Numbered from the stretch's first letter, positions 24,109 to 33,058 are shown. The stretch: DNA of 64,000 nt from CAXXOK01 sp964640955 (GCA_964640955.1 CAZXJI010000010.1:62001-126000), one strand, 5' to 3'. Numbers and translations are program-made. The notes: a model not told the origin generated them from the letters alone.

Positions 24109-25032
24109 TTGAAACGTCTGCTCGCCGTCCTGCTTGCCGTCCTTTTGTGCGCTTCCGTTCTGCCTTCGGCGCTGGCGGAAACGCCCCGTGATATCTACCC
24201 TCTGGATTACGACAGCCTCCCGGCCGCGCTGGAAGGCCAGCACCACTATCTGCTGGCCTGCGTGGACACCTGGGAAACCAAGCCGACCAACCTGGGCAAC
24301 ACCGACGGCGTGATGATGGTCACCTTCGACACGCGCGCCAAAAGGCTTCTTTTCACCACCTTCATGCGCGAAATGCTCGTGCTGCGGCCGGACGGGCGCA
24401 TCGGGCGCATTACCTACATCGCGAAGAACTACGGGCCGGAGGCGCTTTGCAAAACCATCAGCACCCATTTCGGCGTCAAGGTGGAAAAATACATTTTCTT
24501 CAGCATGGATAACGTTCAGACCATTATCGACGCGCTGGGTGGCGTGTACATCACCGTGACCGACGCCGAGGCCGATTATCTGAACCGTTACCGCATCTCC
24601 CGCGATTCCACCACCCCCAGCATGGACAAGGGCGGCACGTACCTTTTCGGCGGCCACGCCGCGGTCATCTACATGCGCATCCGTAAGGTCGGCGGCGACG
24701 GCGACGCGGGCCGCACGCGCCGCATGCGCACGGTGCTTTCCACCCTGGCGGAAAAGTACTCGAGCGTTACGCTTTCCCAGGCCGTCGATATTCTGGACGC
24801 GGTGACCGACAACCTCTGCGTGACCAACATGACCATGAACGACCTGCTGGAGGCCGTCGGTTACGCCCTGCAGGTGGCGGGCGCCGAGCCGGAGGGGCTT
24901 CAGATGCCCACGGACGAGTCCATGGAGCCCATTACCTACGCGGGCATGAGCACCCGTCAGGTGGACTTCGAGGAATGCCGGGAGGTTCTCAAGCAGTTTC
25001 TGGACAACAGCTTCATCGTGATGGACGATTAG
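24109..25032 (+). CDS. LytR-CpsA-Psr (LCP) family cell-wall glycopolymer ligase
   Basis: 307-residue exported protein transferring undecaprenyl-PP-linked polymers onto peptidoglycan. Start is TTG 24109, eight bases after GGAGG, giving a signal peptide MKRLLAVLLAVLLCASVLPS. LCP hallmarks: NTDGVMMVTFD, FMREMLV (Arg of the usual PRD motif; the Asp is replaced by Glu), YIFFSMDNVQTIIDALGGV and AVIYMRIRKVGGDGDAGRTRRM, whose arginines bind pyrophosphate. It ends at the edge of the origin and is transcribed toward it. Confidence 0.9.
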   Translation: MKRLLAVLLAVLLCASVLPSALAETPRDIYPLDYDSLPAALEGQHHYLLACVDTWETKPTNLGNTDGVMMVTFDTRAKRLLFTTFMREMLVLRPDGRIGRITYIAKNYGPEALCKTISTHFGVKVEKYIFFSMDNVQTIIDALGGVYITVTDAEADYLNRYRISRDSTTPSMDKGGTYLFGGHAAVIYMRIRKVGGDGDAGRTRRMRTVLSTLAEKYSSVTLSQAVDILDAVTDNLCVTNMTMNDLLEAVGYALQVAGAEPEGLQMPTDESMEPITYAGMSTRQVDFEECREVLKQFLDNSFIVMDD

Positions 25033-25461
25033 TTTTCCGCCCCGCGCTGTGGAAAAGAAGCGGATAACGCGTGGATCGTTTTTCAAAACGCGGCCGTTTC
25101 CACGGCGCGAAACCGCACACCCCGCTTTTCCACGCCTGAGGAAAGGGTGGAAAACGCGGGCGCGGCGTTTCCCGAAAGCCTCTTTGCAGGGGCAAAAATG
25201 TCTGCCCCGTCCGCGCGCCGCGGCAGGAAATGCAGGTTTCCACAGAGAAGAATTCAGGGTATGGCCAAAATGGTTTTCATTCGGTTTAGGGCCGGTGGAA
25301 AAACGCAGGTTTTCCCCGGGCGTTTCCACAGGCTTTCCATGGCGCGTTTGCCGCGCGGAAAACAAAAACGGACGTTTTCCACGGTTTCCACAGGGCCTAC
25401 TCCTACTACGGTAAAATAAGCATATCTTACTACTACCATCCGGTAGACGGAGGCGAAGAAA
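25033..25461. other. Chromosomal replication origin (oriC) with DnaA-box cluster and DnaA trios
   Basis: 429 bp between the LCP gene and dnaN. DnaA-box-like nonamers close to TTTTCCACA or GTTTCCACA lie at 25048-25056 (minus, exact TTTTCCACA), 25096-25104, 25126-25134, 25146-25154 (minus), 25236-25244, 25294-25302 (minus), 25322-25330, 25375-25383 and 25384-25392. The last two abut and are followed by GGGC, then CTA-CTC-CTA-CTA (25397-25408) and an AT-rich stretch (25411-25440). That order is the basal unwinding system of Bacillus: tandem boxes, GC-rich spacer, DnaA trio, melting region. Gene direction switches here as well. Confidence 0.88.
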
Positions 25462-26580
25462 TTGAAGCTGCAGTGTTCCGCTCAGGAACTGATTACGGGA
25501 TTGGTCAACGCGACCCGGGCCCTCAACGCCCGGCCTGCTTCCCAGGTGCTGGAGTGTGTGAAGCTCGCCACCGGCGAGGACGAAATCTCCCTGACCTGCA
25601 CGGACGGTTCCCTCACCGTATGCGCTCGCGTCAAGGCGCAGATCGAAGAACCGGGCGAGGTGCTCCTGCCCGGGCGCCTGTTCACCGAAATCGCCCGCAA
25701 GCTCCCCGAGGGCACGGTGAGCATCAAAATGAACGAAAAGCGCATCACGGTCATCAAGTGCGCCTCCAGTCGTTCCACGCTCACGGGACTGCCGGTGACC
25801 GAATTTCCCAAAATGCTGGATCTGATCAATACCCACGCGCTGCACGTGCCCCAGAAGCGCCTTCGGGACATGATCAACCGCGTCGTGTTCGCCATCGCCG
25901 TGCAGGAAAGCCGCCAGACGCTGACCGGCTGTCTGATGGAGGTCACGCGCGACGAGCTCCGCCTGGTGGGGCTGGACGGTTTCCGCCTGGCGCTGCAGCG
26001 CATGCACGGGGATTTTATCCTTCCCGACGGGGTATCGATCATCAAGGCGATCGTGCCCGGCCACGTGATGGGCGAAATGAGCCGCATCATGGACGACAAC
26101 GCCGAGGCGATGATCACCTTCCATATGGACGGAACGCACCTGATGGCCGTGATCGGAGAAACGACGCTGGTCACCAGCCTTTTGGCCGGCGAATATATCA
26201 ATTACCGTCAGATTCTGCCCGAAAAATGGCTGACGAGGGTCACGGTGAAGCGCGCGGAACTCAGCGACGCCATCGAGCGCGCCTCGCTCATGGCCCGCGA
26301 GGGAAAGAACAACCTCGTGCGCATCGACGTTTCCGGCGACGTCATGCGCATCACCTCCATGAGCGAGCTGGGCGACGTGCTGGAGGAGCTCAGCGTCCAT
26401 CTGGAAGGCGAGGAGATCGAAATCGCCTTCAACGCCCGCTACATCAGCGACGTCATCAAGAACATCGACGACGAGTGCTGCATGCTCTCCATGAACACCA
26501 ACGTCAGCCCCTGCGTGGTCTCCCCCGTGGAAGGCGACGATTATCTCTATCTGGTGCTGCCGGTGCGCGTGGCCAACTAA
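25462..26580 (+). CDS. dnaN: DNA polymerase III beta sliding clamp
   Basis: 372-residue clamp tethering DNA polymerase to the template. Three repeated clamp folds are visible: N-terminal (MKLQCSAQELITGLVNATRAL...), middle (LTGCLMEVTRDELRLVGLDGFRLAL) and C-terminal, ending YLVLPVRVAN, the usual (L/V)PVR. The start is TTG 25462, eight bases after GGAGG. dnaN normally follows dnaA; here it directly follows the origin, and the upstream gene is an LCP ligase. recF and gyrB, its usual successors, are replaced by azlCD. DnaA binding in the leader probably also controls its transcription. Confidence 0.97.
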   Translation: MKLQCSAQELITGLVNATRALNARPASQVLECVKLATGEDEISLTCTDGSLTVCARVKAQIEEPGEVLLPGRLFTEIARKLPEGTVSIKMNEKRITVIKCASSRSTLTGLPVTEFPKMLDLINTHALHVPQKRLRDMINRVVFAIAVQESRQTLTGCLMEVTRDELRLVGLDGFRLALQRMHGDFILPDGVSIIKAIVPGHVMGEMSRIMDDNAEAMITFHMDGTHLMAVIGETTLVTSLLAGEYINYRQILPEKWLTRVTVKRAELSDAIERASLMAREGKNNLVRIDVSGDVMRITSMSELGDVLEELSVHLEGEEIEIAFNARYISDVIKNIDDECCMLSMNTNVSPCVVSPVEGDDYLYLVLPVRVAN

Positions 26581-26620
26581 GCGAAAGAACGCAGTTTTGC
26601 GATAAACGGTATCGTTGACG

Positions 26621-27322
26621 ATGAAAAAAAGCGTACTGACCGCATTCAACCGAACCCTGCCGATTCTGGCGGGCTTCCTGCCGCTTGGCCTGGCATATGG
26701 CATTCTGATGGCGCGCGCCGGGTACAATTACCTGTGGACGGCGTTCACCTGCGTGACCGTGCTGGCGGGTTCGCTGCAGTTTTTGATGATCAGCTTTTTC
26801 GCCGGCGGCGTATCGATGTTCACCATCGTCGTCATGGCGCTGCTGCTCAACAGCCGGCATGTTTTCTACGGGCTTCCCTTCATCGATAAATTCAAGCGCT
26901 ACGGCCCCTGGAAATACTGGATGATCTTCACGCTCGCGGACGAAAACTTTTCGCTTTTGTGCGCGTACCGGCCGCAGGAGGGCCTGAACGAAAAGACGGT
27001 GAACATCCTATCCTCAACGCTCGTGGCCTTTTACTGGATTCTGTTTTCCACGCTGGGCAGCCTCGTGGGCCAATGGATACCCTTCGATACCACGGGGCTG
27101 GACTTCGCGCTGACGGCGCTGTTTATCGTCATCCTGCTGGACCAGCTGAAAGGCAAGGGCAGCCTGCTGCCGGCGGCGCTGGCCGTCGTCTCCAGCGTCT
27201 GCTGCATCCTCATGTTCGGCGTGGATCGCTTCATTTTACCGTCGCTTTTGATCACCGTAGCCGCGCTGCTCGTGTTGCAGCCGCGTCTGCAGCCGACGCT
27301 TGCCGAAGAGGAGGGCGATTGA
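26621..27322 (+). CDS. azlC: AzlC-family branched-chain amino-acid exporter, large subunit
   Basis: 233-residue membrane protein, first part of the AzlCD (LIV-E) export pair for branched-chain amino acids or analogues. Family marks: LPLGLAYGILMARAG near the N terminus, LAGSLQF, LLLNSRHVFYGLPF and a C-terminal block of four helices. The ribosome site is weak; ATG 26621 is preferred over TTG 26615. It follows dnaN by 40 bp and could be cotranscribed with it. The stop almost touches the azlD start. Confidence 0.92.
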   Translation: MKKSVLTAFNRTLPILAGFLPLGLAYGILMARAGYNYLWTAFTCVTVLAGSLQFLMISFFAGGVSMFTIVVMALLLNSRHVFYGLPFIDKFKRYGPWKYWMIFTLADENFSLLCAYRPQEGLNEKTVNILSSTLVAFYWILFSTLGSLVGQWIPFDTTGLDFALTALFIVILLDQLKGKGSLLPAALAVVSSVCCILMFGVDRFILPSLLITVAALLVLQPRLQPTLAEEEGD

Positions 27323-27323
27323 G

Positions 27324-27656
27324 TTGACGCTTTCGACGGGAGAATCGGTCGCCATCATACTGGTTTGCGCCGCCTGCACCCAGTTGGAGCGGTTTCTTCC
27401 TTTTCTGGTCTTCAGCGGCAGAAGCGTGCCCAAGGCCGTCCGGTATCTGGGCCGCATCCTGCCTACGGCGGTCATCGCCACGCTGGTCGTGTATTGCCTG
27501 AGGTCCGTTTCCTTTACCGACGCCGGGCAGTTTGTGCCGGAGGTGATCGCCGTGGCCGTAACGGTGGGGTTGCATTTGTGGAAACGCCAGTCGCTTTTGA
27601 GCATTTTCGGCGGCACCGCCTGCTACATGCTGCTGGTGCAGCGGGTATTCGTCTGA
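27324..27656 (+). CDS. azlD: AzlD-family small subunit of the branched-chain amino-acid exporter
   Basis: 110 residues, about four membrane helices, with the family's conserved N-terminal region including CAACTQLERFLPFLVF. Start is TTG 27324, nine bases after GGAGG located in the end of azlC, so translation is coupled. AzlC and AzlD act as a pair in the membrane. The stop overlaps the ATG of the next gene (TGATG). Confidence 0.9.
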   Translation: MTLSTGESVAIILVCAACTQLERFLPFLVFSGRSVPKAVRYLGRILPTAVIATLVVYCLRSVSFTDAGQFVPEVIAVAVTVGLHLWKRQSLLSIFGGTACYMLLVQRVFV

Positions 27657-27973
27657 TGGACGCGTTCTTTGAAAGCGTCTACCGCGTGGTCGCGCGCATA
27701 CCGTACGGCAGGGTGGCCTCGTACGGGCAGGTTGCGCTGCTGGCGGGCAATCCCCGCGCTGCGCGGCAGGTGGGCCGGGCGATGCGCGTTTGCCCGGACG
27801 GCCTGCCCTGGCAGCGGGTGGTGAAGGCGGACGGAACGGTCGCCGGCGGCCAGCACGCACCCCATCGCAGGGGAATGCTCGAGGCGGAAGGCGTGCCCTT
27901 CCTGCCGGACGGACGGGTGAACGTGGCGCTTTGCCGATGGACGCCGCGGGAAGACGCAAAGGAACCGGAATAG
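27656..27973 (+). CDS. atl: Alkyltransferase-like (ATL) DNA-damage protein
   Basis: 105-residue protein with the DNA-binding half of O6-alkylguanine-DNA alkyltransferases: VARIPYGRVASYGQVA, NPRAARQVGRAM and the arginine-finger helix. The active-site PCHRV of true alkyltransferases is PWQRV here, Trp replacing the acceptor Cys, so it cannot repair directly. ATL proteins flip O6-alkylguanine and channel it to nucleotide excision repair. It overlaps azlD by one base and has the same direction, so it is in that operon despite no functional link I can name. A hairpin at 28055-28081 follows. Confidence 0.9.
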   Translation: MDAFFESVYRVVARIPYGRVASYGQVALLAGNPRAARQVGRAMRVCPDGLPWQRVVKADGTVAGGQHAPHRRGMLEAEGVPFLPDGRVNVALCRWTPREDAKEPE

Positions 27974-28054
27974 GCTTATCCAAAGAGAAACCGCGCGGCG
28001 CGGGCTTTAATGCGCCGGCTGGAGCTCGAAACGAAAACCATATACGGATCACGG

Positions 28055-28081
28055 CCGCTCGTCGAACCGCTCGACGAGCGG
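28055..28081 (+). terminator. Perfect hairpin after the azlCD-atl operon
   Basis: CCGCTCGTCGA and its complement form an 11-bp stem around ACCGC, followed only by GTTTC. It may be a weak terminator. The rest of the gap 27974-28165 shows nothing else. Confidence 0.4.
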
Positions 28082-28165
28082 TTTCAGCCTGCCCCAAAAG
28101 CCCAATCGTAAGCCAATCTTTTTTATCCAAAACAGACGTATTGTCCCGGAAAACGGCCGGCCCCC

Positions 28166-28194
28166 TTGACAAGGATATATAGGCATGGTATAAC
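28166..28194 (+). promoter_or_regulatory. Promoter of the ABC exporter-TetR operon
   Basis: TTGACA (28166-28171), a 17-bp spacer and TATAAC (28189-28194), a near-consensus promoter. Just downstream, GGTAAT, GGTCAT and GGTATG recur at 28206, 28215 and 28223, and TGACC/GGTCA form an imperfect inverted repeat. These are candidate binding sites for the TetR protein encoded last in the operon. Confidence 0.8.
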
Positions 28195-28237
28195 GTGACC
28201 GAAAAGGTAATTATGGTCATACGGTATGGAGGACGGG

Positions 28238-28939
28238 ATGAGCTACATCACTTTCGATCAGGTCTGCAAGGATTACGGAACGGGGGAGGCGGTCGTCCAC
28301 GCGGCCGACTGCGTCTCCTTCGGCATTGAGCGGGGAGAGCTTTGCGTGGTGCTGGGCCCGAGCGGCGCCGGCAAGACCACGGTGCTCAACCTCCTGGGCG
28401 GCATGGATAAGGCGACCTCCGGCACCATCCGCGTGGGGGAAAAGGAGATCACCAAAATGCGCTCCCCGCAGCTGACCGAGTACCGCCGGCTGGACGTGGG
28501 GTTCGTGTTCCAGTTCTACAACCTCATGCCCAGCCTGACGGCGCTGGAAAACGTGGAGCTGGCGCGCCAGGTGTGCCCCAAATCGCTGGATCCCGCCACG
28601 GTGCTTAAGCAGGTCGGCCTGGAAAACCGGATGAACAACTTCCCCGCCCAGCTCTCCGGGGGCGAGCAGCAGCGCGTGTCCATCGCCCGAGCGCTTTGCA
28701 AGAATCCGGCGCTGCTTCTGTGCGACGAGCCGACCGGGGCGCTGGACAGCAAGACCGGCGAGCAGGTGCTGGAGCTGCTCATGCAGGTCGGCAAAACCTA
28801 CCATACGACGGTCGTCATCATCACCCACAACGCCAATATCGCCCCCCTGGGGGACCGGGTGCTGCACATGCGCAACGGATCGATTTCGGAAAACACGCTC
28901 AACCCGTCGCCCGCGAAGGTGGAGGACATCGCATGGTAG
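28238..28939 (+). CDS. ABC transporter ATPase, MacB/LolD type
   Basis: 233-residue ATPase for an FtsX-type permease. Walker A is GPSGAGKTT, the Q-loop FVFQFYNLMPSLTALENV (the MacB/LolD family context), signature LSGGEQQRVSIARAL, Walker B LLLCDEPTGALD, H-loop IITHN. The start is ATG 28238, five bases after GGAGG. It overlaps the permease start by seven bases. The operon is ATPase-permease-adaptor-TetR, the layout of inducible MacB-like efflux or antimicrobial-peptide systems in Bacillota. Confidence 0.94.
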   Translation: MSYITFDQVCKDYGTGEAVVHAADCVSFGIERGELCVVLGPSGAGKTTVLNLLGGMDKATSGTIRVGEKEITKMRSPQLTEYRRLDVGFVFQFYNLMPSLTALENVELARQVCPKSLDPATVLKQVGLENRMNNFPAQLSGGEQQRVSIARALCKNPALLLCDEPTGALDSKTGEQVLELLMQVGKTYHTTVVIITHNANIAPLGDRVLHMRNGSISENTLNPSPAKVEDIAW

Positions 28940-31257
28940 CCGAAAGACACGCCCTCACGGCGCTTCGCCGGAAGCTGTGGCGCGACATGGGCCGCTCCGC
29001 CATGCAGTTCGTGGCCATCGTGCTTTTGTGCGCGCTGGGCACCTGGGTGTACAGCGGGCTGGATGGAGCCTGGCGGATGATCGACCTGTCGGCGGAAACG
29101 TACTTCACCCAGTCCAACCTTGCGGATTTCTGGGTGAACGTCACATCGGCCTCCAAGGCGGACGTGGACAACCTGCGCAACCTGGCGGGCGTTTCGGCCG
29201 TGCAGGCCCGCTATTCCGGCGAAATGGACACGCCCGACCTGGGCGAGGACGTATCGCTCATGGTGCACGCCTACGACGGCGACATGACGATCAACGTGCC
29301 CACGGCCACGCAGGGGGAGACCCTCGCGCCTTCCGACCTGCGCGGATGCCTGCTGCAGAAGGACTTTGCCGAGGCGCACGGCCTGAGCGTCGGGGACACG
29401 ATCAAGCTGACCGTGTCCGATACGGACGTGAAGTTCGTCATCCGCGGCATCGTCCTTTCGGCGGAGCACGTGATCACCGCCAAGGACGTGACGCCCGACC
29501 CGGAGCACTACGGCTTCGCCATCATCAGCAAGCGGGCGGTCGAGGCGCTGCCGTTCAACGAAGTGCTCGTGTCGCTTTCCCCCGGCGCGGATTCGGCCGC
29601 CGTGGAGGAAAGCATACAGTCCCTTCTGCCGCAGGCGCTGATACTTACGCAGAAAACGCATTCCAGCACCCAGCGCACGCGCACCGACGTGACGCTTTTC
29701 AAGAACCTGACCTACGTTTTTCCCGTGCTGGCCTTCGGCGTGGCCGCGATGATCGTGCTGACGACGTTGACCCGCATGATCGAAAACCAGCGCATGCAGA
29801 TGGGCACGCTCAAGGCGCTGGGGTACAACGCGCGGCAGATCCGCAGGCATTACCTGAGCTACGCCTTCGTTCCCTCGCTGTTCGGGGCGCTGATGGGGCT
29901 TATCGTGGGCCGCTATACCCTGCCGGACATCCTCTACGGCATGGAGGCGGCGCACTACATCCTGCCCGCCAAGCTGCGCGCGCCCATTTCGGCTTCCGCC
30001 TGGGGCATGACGGGGCTGATGGTGCTCCTGTCGGTGCTCATTTGCCTTTACGCCTACCATAAGCAGGCGCAGGAGCAGACCGCGGCGCTCCTTCGACCCA
30101 AGCCCCCCAAGGCGGGCAGCCGGGTGATGCTGGAACGCTGGAAGGGGCTTTGGCGCCGGTTTTCCTTCAACACCAAGATGATCGTCCGCAACATCGCCCG
30201 CAACAAGGGCCGCGTGACGGTCGCGATGGTGGGGGTTTTGTGCTGCAACATGCTCATCATCTGCGCGATGGGGTTGCAGGACTCCATCGAGGCCTGCATC
30301 GGCGAGTACTTCACCGGCACGGTCGGCTACGACCTGCGCGCCGATCTGGATTCCACCGCCGGGACGCTGGAAAGCTACCGCAACCGCCTTTCGGCCGACC
30401 GGGTGGAAGGCATCATGGAGATGAGCGTCAGCATCCGCTACGCCGGCCTGTCCCGCACGGTGACGATGAACGTATTGAAGGAGGATCAGCAGCTTTTGCG
30501 GCTCAACCCGGACTTTAGCGTGGCGACGCTTCCCCAAGGCGGCATCGCCCTGAGCCGCAAGCTCTCCGACGTAATGGGCATTCAGGCGGGCGACGAGGTG
30601 GAAATCTGGCTGCCGGGCGACGACGAGGGCCTGCGCTTCACGGTCGGGGCGGTGTACGAGACCAACATCGGCCAGAACGTGTTCATCGCGTCGGATTTGT
30701 GGGACAGCCTCCACAAGGGCGCGTTCCGGCCGACGGCGCTGCTTTTCAAAAACCCCACGGCGCTGACCGTTTCCAGGCTGAAGAACCTGGACGAGGTGAG
30801 CGCGTTCAAGCGGCCCGCCGAGCAGTACGCGCAGACCATGACCATCATGGATTCGACCACCGCAGTCTTTAACCTCATGTACGGCGCGGCCCTGGGCCTG
30901 GCTTTCGTGATCTGCTACAACATGGGGCTCATCAACTTCACCGAGCGCACCCGGGACTACGCGACCCTCAAGGTGCTGGGCTACCACCAGCGGGAAATTC
31001 GCCGCCTGATGATGCGGGAAAACAACCTTGTTACCCTCCTTGGGGCCGGGCTGGGCGTGTACCCCGGCATCTGGCTTACGCAGGCGGTGCTCAGCGCCGT
31101 ACACTCGGACAACAACATCTTCGTGGAACACGTTACCTGGCAGACCATTCTGGTTGCGACGGCCATCACCTGCCTGTTCAGCATCCTCATCGAGCGGCTG
31201 CTGACGCGCAAGGTGCGCGGCATCGACATGGTGGAAGCCCTAAAGAGCGTCGAATAA
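28933..31257 (+). CDS. FtsX/MacB-type ABC permease (duplicated FtsX domains)
   Basis: 774-residue permease. An N-terminal helix (SAMQFVAIVLLCALGTWVYSG) and an extracytoplasmic domain (about 45-255) precede an FtsX three-helix block (about 260-400), with a connecting cytosolic segment. A second copy follows: helix near 430, extracytoplasmic domain (450-640) and the last FtsX block (650-770), with the motif RTRDYATLKVLGYHQREIRR mirrored earlier by MQMGTLKALGYNARQIRR. The start is ATG 28933, seven bases after GGAGG. Such permeases work by mechanotransmission rather than carrying solute across the membrane; the substrate is unknown. Confidence 0.93.
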   Translation: MVAERHALTALRRKLWRDMGRSAMQFVAIVLLCALGTWVYSGLDGAWRMIDLSAETYFTQSNLADFWVNVTSASKADVDNLRNLAGVSAVQARYSGEMDTPDLGEDVSLMVHAYDGDMTINVPTATQGETLAPSDLRGCLLQKDFAEAHGLSVGDTIKLTVSDTDVKFVIRGIVLSAEHVITAKDVTPDPEHYGFAIISKRAVEALPFNEVLVSLSPGADSAAVEESIQSLLPQALILTQKTHSSTQRTRTDVTLFKNLTYVFPVLAFGVAAMIVLTTLTRMIENQRMQMGTLKALGYNARQIRRHYLSYAFVPSLFGALMGLIVGRYTLPDILYGMEAAHYILPAKLRAPISASAWGMTGLMVLLSVLICLYAYHKQAQEQTAALLRPKPPKAGSRVMLERWKGLWRRFSFNTKMIVRNIARNKGRVTVAMVGVLCCNMLIICAMGLQDSIEACIGEYFTGTVGYDLRADLDSTAGTLESYRNRLSADRVEGIMEMSVSIRYAGLSRTVTMNVLKEDQQLLRLNPDFSVATLPQGGIALSRKLSDVMGIQAGDEVEIWLPGDDEGLRFTVGAVYETNIGQNVFIASDLWDSLHKGAFRPTALLFKNPTALTVSRLKNLDEVSAFKRPAEQYAQTMTIMDSTTAVFNLMYGAALGLAFVICYNMGLINFTERTRDYATLKVLGYHQREIRRLMMRENNLVTLLGAGLGVYPGIWLTQAVLSAVHSDNNIFVEHVTWQTILVATAITCLFSILIERLLTRKVRGIDMVEALKSVE

Positions 31258-31271
31258 AGGGGAGTTTGAAA

Positions 31272-32342
31272 ATGAAGAAGCTACTAAGCCTGCTGACCGT
31301 CCTGTGCGTGCTGTCCGGTTCCTTTGCCCTCGCGGCGGAAGACCTGACCGGACGCCCCATCGCCGACGGCGTGGTGGCCGCCGCCGGGTATACGGACGTT
31401 ACCGCGCCGTACTCCGGCACGCTCGCCTCCTTCGATCTGGAAAGCGGCGATACGGTGGAGGCGGAGCAGGTTTTGTTCACCTATGTGACGAATGGTCTGT
31501 ACGCCACGGAGGACGGCACCGTGAAAGCCGTTTTCGCCACTCCCGGGGACGACGCGGCCGCCGTCGCGGCGCGCTACGGCGCGGTGATCGGCCTGGAGCC
31601 GGCGGTCGAGTACCGGGTGGAAGCCTCCACGACGGGCGCGGCGAGCGATAACGACAACAAGATCATCCACCTGGGCGAGACGCTCTACTTTACCACCTCC
31701 GGCAAGGACGGGGACGAGGGCAGCGGCCGCGTGGTCGGGGTCAGCGCGGATACGTACACGGTGGACGTGCTGGAAGGGACGTTCGATTGGAACGCCTCCG
31801 TCACCCTGTACCGCGACGACGATTACAACAGCACCAAAAACGTCGGCAAGGGCACCGTGACCCGGCGCGACCCCCTGCTGCTTACGGCTTCGGGGCGCGT
31901 AAGCGAGGTGTTGGTTAAGGAGGGCGACGCGGTGAAGGCCGGCGACCTGCTGATGACCTTCGTATCCGCCGACGCGTCGCCCGACGCCGTCGGCGACGCG
32001 GTGGTAAGTCCGCTTGCGGGCGTCGTGGAAACCGTGGCGGCAACCCCCGGCCAGCAGGTGTGGAAGGGCAAGCTGCTCTGCCGCGTCGACCGTGCCGACG
32101 CGCTGGAGGCCGTCGCGGACGTGGACGAGGTGGATCTGGGGGCGCTTACGGTAGGCGACAAGCTGCCCGTAACCATCGACATGGACGAGGATACGGTGCT
32201 CACCGGCACCGTAACGCAGATTTCCGCCCTGGGCGTCACCCGGCAGAACGCCGCGTACTTCACCGTGCACGTGTCGCTTCCCGAGGGCAGCGCGCCGCTG
32301 GGCGCGTCGGCCTCGGTCTACCTGCCCAAGAAGGAGGACTGA
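31272..32342 (+). CDS. Periplasmic-adaptor-like (HlyD/MacA-type) protein of the ABC exporter
   Basis: 356 residues. A signal peptide (KLLSLLTVLCVLSGSFALA) is followed by two biotinyl-lipoyl-like half motifs (APYSGTLASFDLESGDTVEAE near 45-65 and ASGRVSEVLVKEGDAVKAGD near 210-230), then a beta-barrel domain (VADVDEVDLGALTVGDKLPV...VTQISALGVTRQNAAYFTV). There is no long coiled-coil hairpin, as expected in a cell without an outer membrane. ATG 31272 is seven bases after GGGGAG. It lies 14 bp after the permease and probably docks on its extracytoplasmic domain. Confidence 0.85.
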   Translation: MKKLLSLLTVLCVLSGSFALAAEDLTGRPIADGVVAAAGYTDVTAPYSGTLASFDLESGDTVEAEQVLFTYVTNGLYATEDGTVKAVFATPGDDAAAVAARYGAVIGLEPAVEYRVEASTTGAASDNDNKIIHLGETLYFTTSGKDGDEGSGRVVGVSADTYTVDVLEGTFDWNASVTLYRDDDYNSTKNVGKGTVTRRDPLLLTASGRVSEVLVKEGDAVKAGDLLMTFVSADASPDAVGDAVVSPLAGVVETVAATPGQQVWKGKLLCRVDRADALEAVADVDEVDLGALTVGDKLPVTIDMDEDTVLTGTVTQISALGVTRQNAAYFTVHVSLPEGSAPLGASASVYLPKKED

Positions 32343-32345
32343 CGT

Positions 32346-32960
32346 ATGGCGGTCAGTTTCAGCGATAAGGAAAAGGCGGGCATCGTGTCGGCGCTGCGCA
32401 TGGCCGCGGGCCGCCACGCCGCGCGCAAGGGCATGCGCAAAACCACCGTGGACGAGCTGGCGTCGGAAGCGGGCATTTCCAAGGGCGCTTTTTACAAGTT
32501 CTACCCCAGCAAGGAGCATTTGTTCCTGGACGTGCTGGAACAGTGGCAGCAGGAGATCTCCCGCCGGGTGAACCTCGCGCTGGGCGGGGAGCCCGGCCTG
32601 CCCCCCCGCGGGCGGGCGGCCCTGATGCTCAAAACCGCGTGGCGCGCCATGCGGGAACAGTCCCTGATCGGCTTTTGCCAGGACGACGTCCCCTTCATCC
32701 TGCGCAAGCTTCCCGAAAAGCTACTGAAGGACCACTATCACAGCAACGAGGAGTTCATCCGCTCGCTGATGGGGCAGGCGGGGGTGACGCTGGCCGTGCC
32801 GGAGGCCGAGGCCTACGCGGCCATCCGCATCCTGATGTTTTCGCTTCTGTTCGCTTCCCAGGTCGGGCCCGCCTACGCCCCCGCGATGGACGACCTGATC
32901 GACGGGGCCTGCGCGAAGATGATCCGGGACGGGGACGACGGAGCGCCGAAGGACGCGTAA
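32346..32960 (+). CDS. TetR/AcrR-family transcriptional regulator
   Basis: 204 residues. The N-terminal DNA-binding domain (about 10-60) has the standard helix-turn-helix TTVDELASEAGISKGAFYKFYPSKEHLF; the rest is a ligand-binding helical domain. It ends the exporter operon, its ribosome site GGAGG lying inside the adaptor gene, so autoregulation of the operon by ligand-relieved repression is the simplest reading. A terminator follows at 32997. Confidence 0.93.
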   Translation: MAVSFSDKEKAGIVSALRMAAGRHAARKGMRKTTVDELASEAGISKGAFYKFYPSKEHLFLDVLEQWQQEISRRVNLALGGEPGLPPRGRAALMLKTAWRAMREQSLIGFCQDDVPFILRKLPEKLLKDHYHSNEEFIRSLMGQAGVTLAVPEAEAYAAIRILMFSLLFASQVGPAYAPAMDDLIDGACAKMIRDGDDGAPKDA

Positions 32961-32996
32961 ACTTCGCCGGCAAAGCGCAAGGCGTTTACCCAATGG

Positions 32997-33036
32997 AAAA
33001 AACGGGGGTTCCCTCATGTGGAACGCCCGTTTTTTC
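32997..33036 (+). terminator. Terminator of the ABC exporter-TetR operon
   Basis: AAAACGGG-G-GTTCC pairs with GGAAC-G-CCCGTTTT with one G-G mismatch and ends in T6. Confidence 0.85.
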
Positions 33037-33058
33037 GCGGCTTTCCGGCCGCTTCGGC

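Noticed and set aside
23986..26727. 913-codon minus-strand open frame across the LCP gene, the origin and dnaN
   Set aside because: It runs antisense through two well-supported genes and the DnaA-box region; its translation is low-complexity and resembles no protein family.
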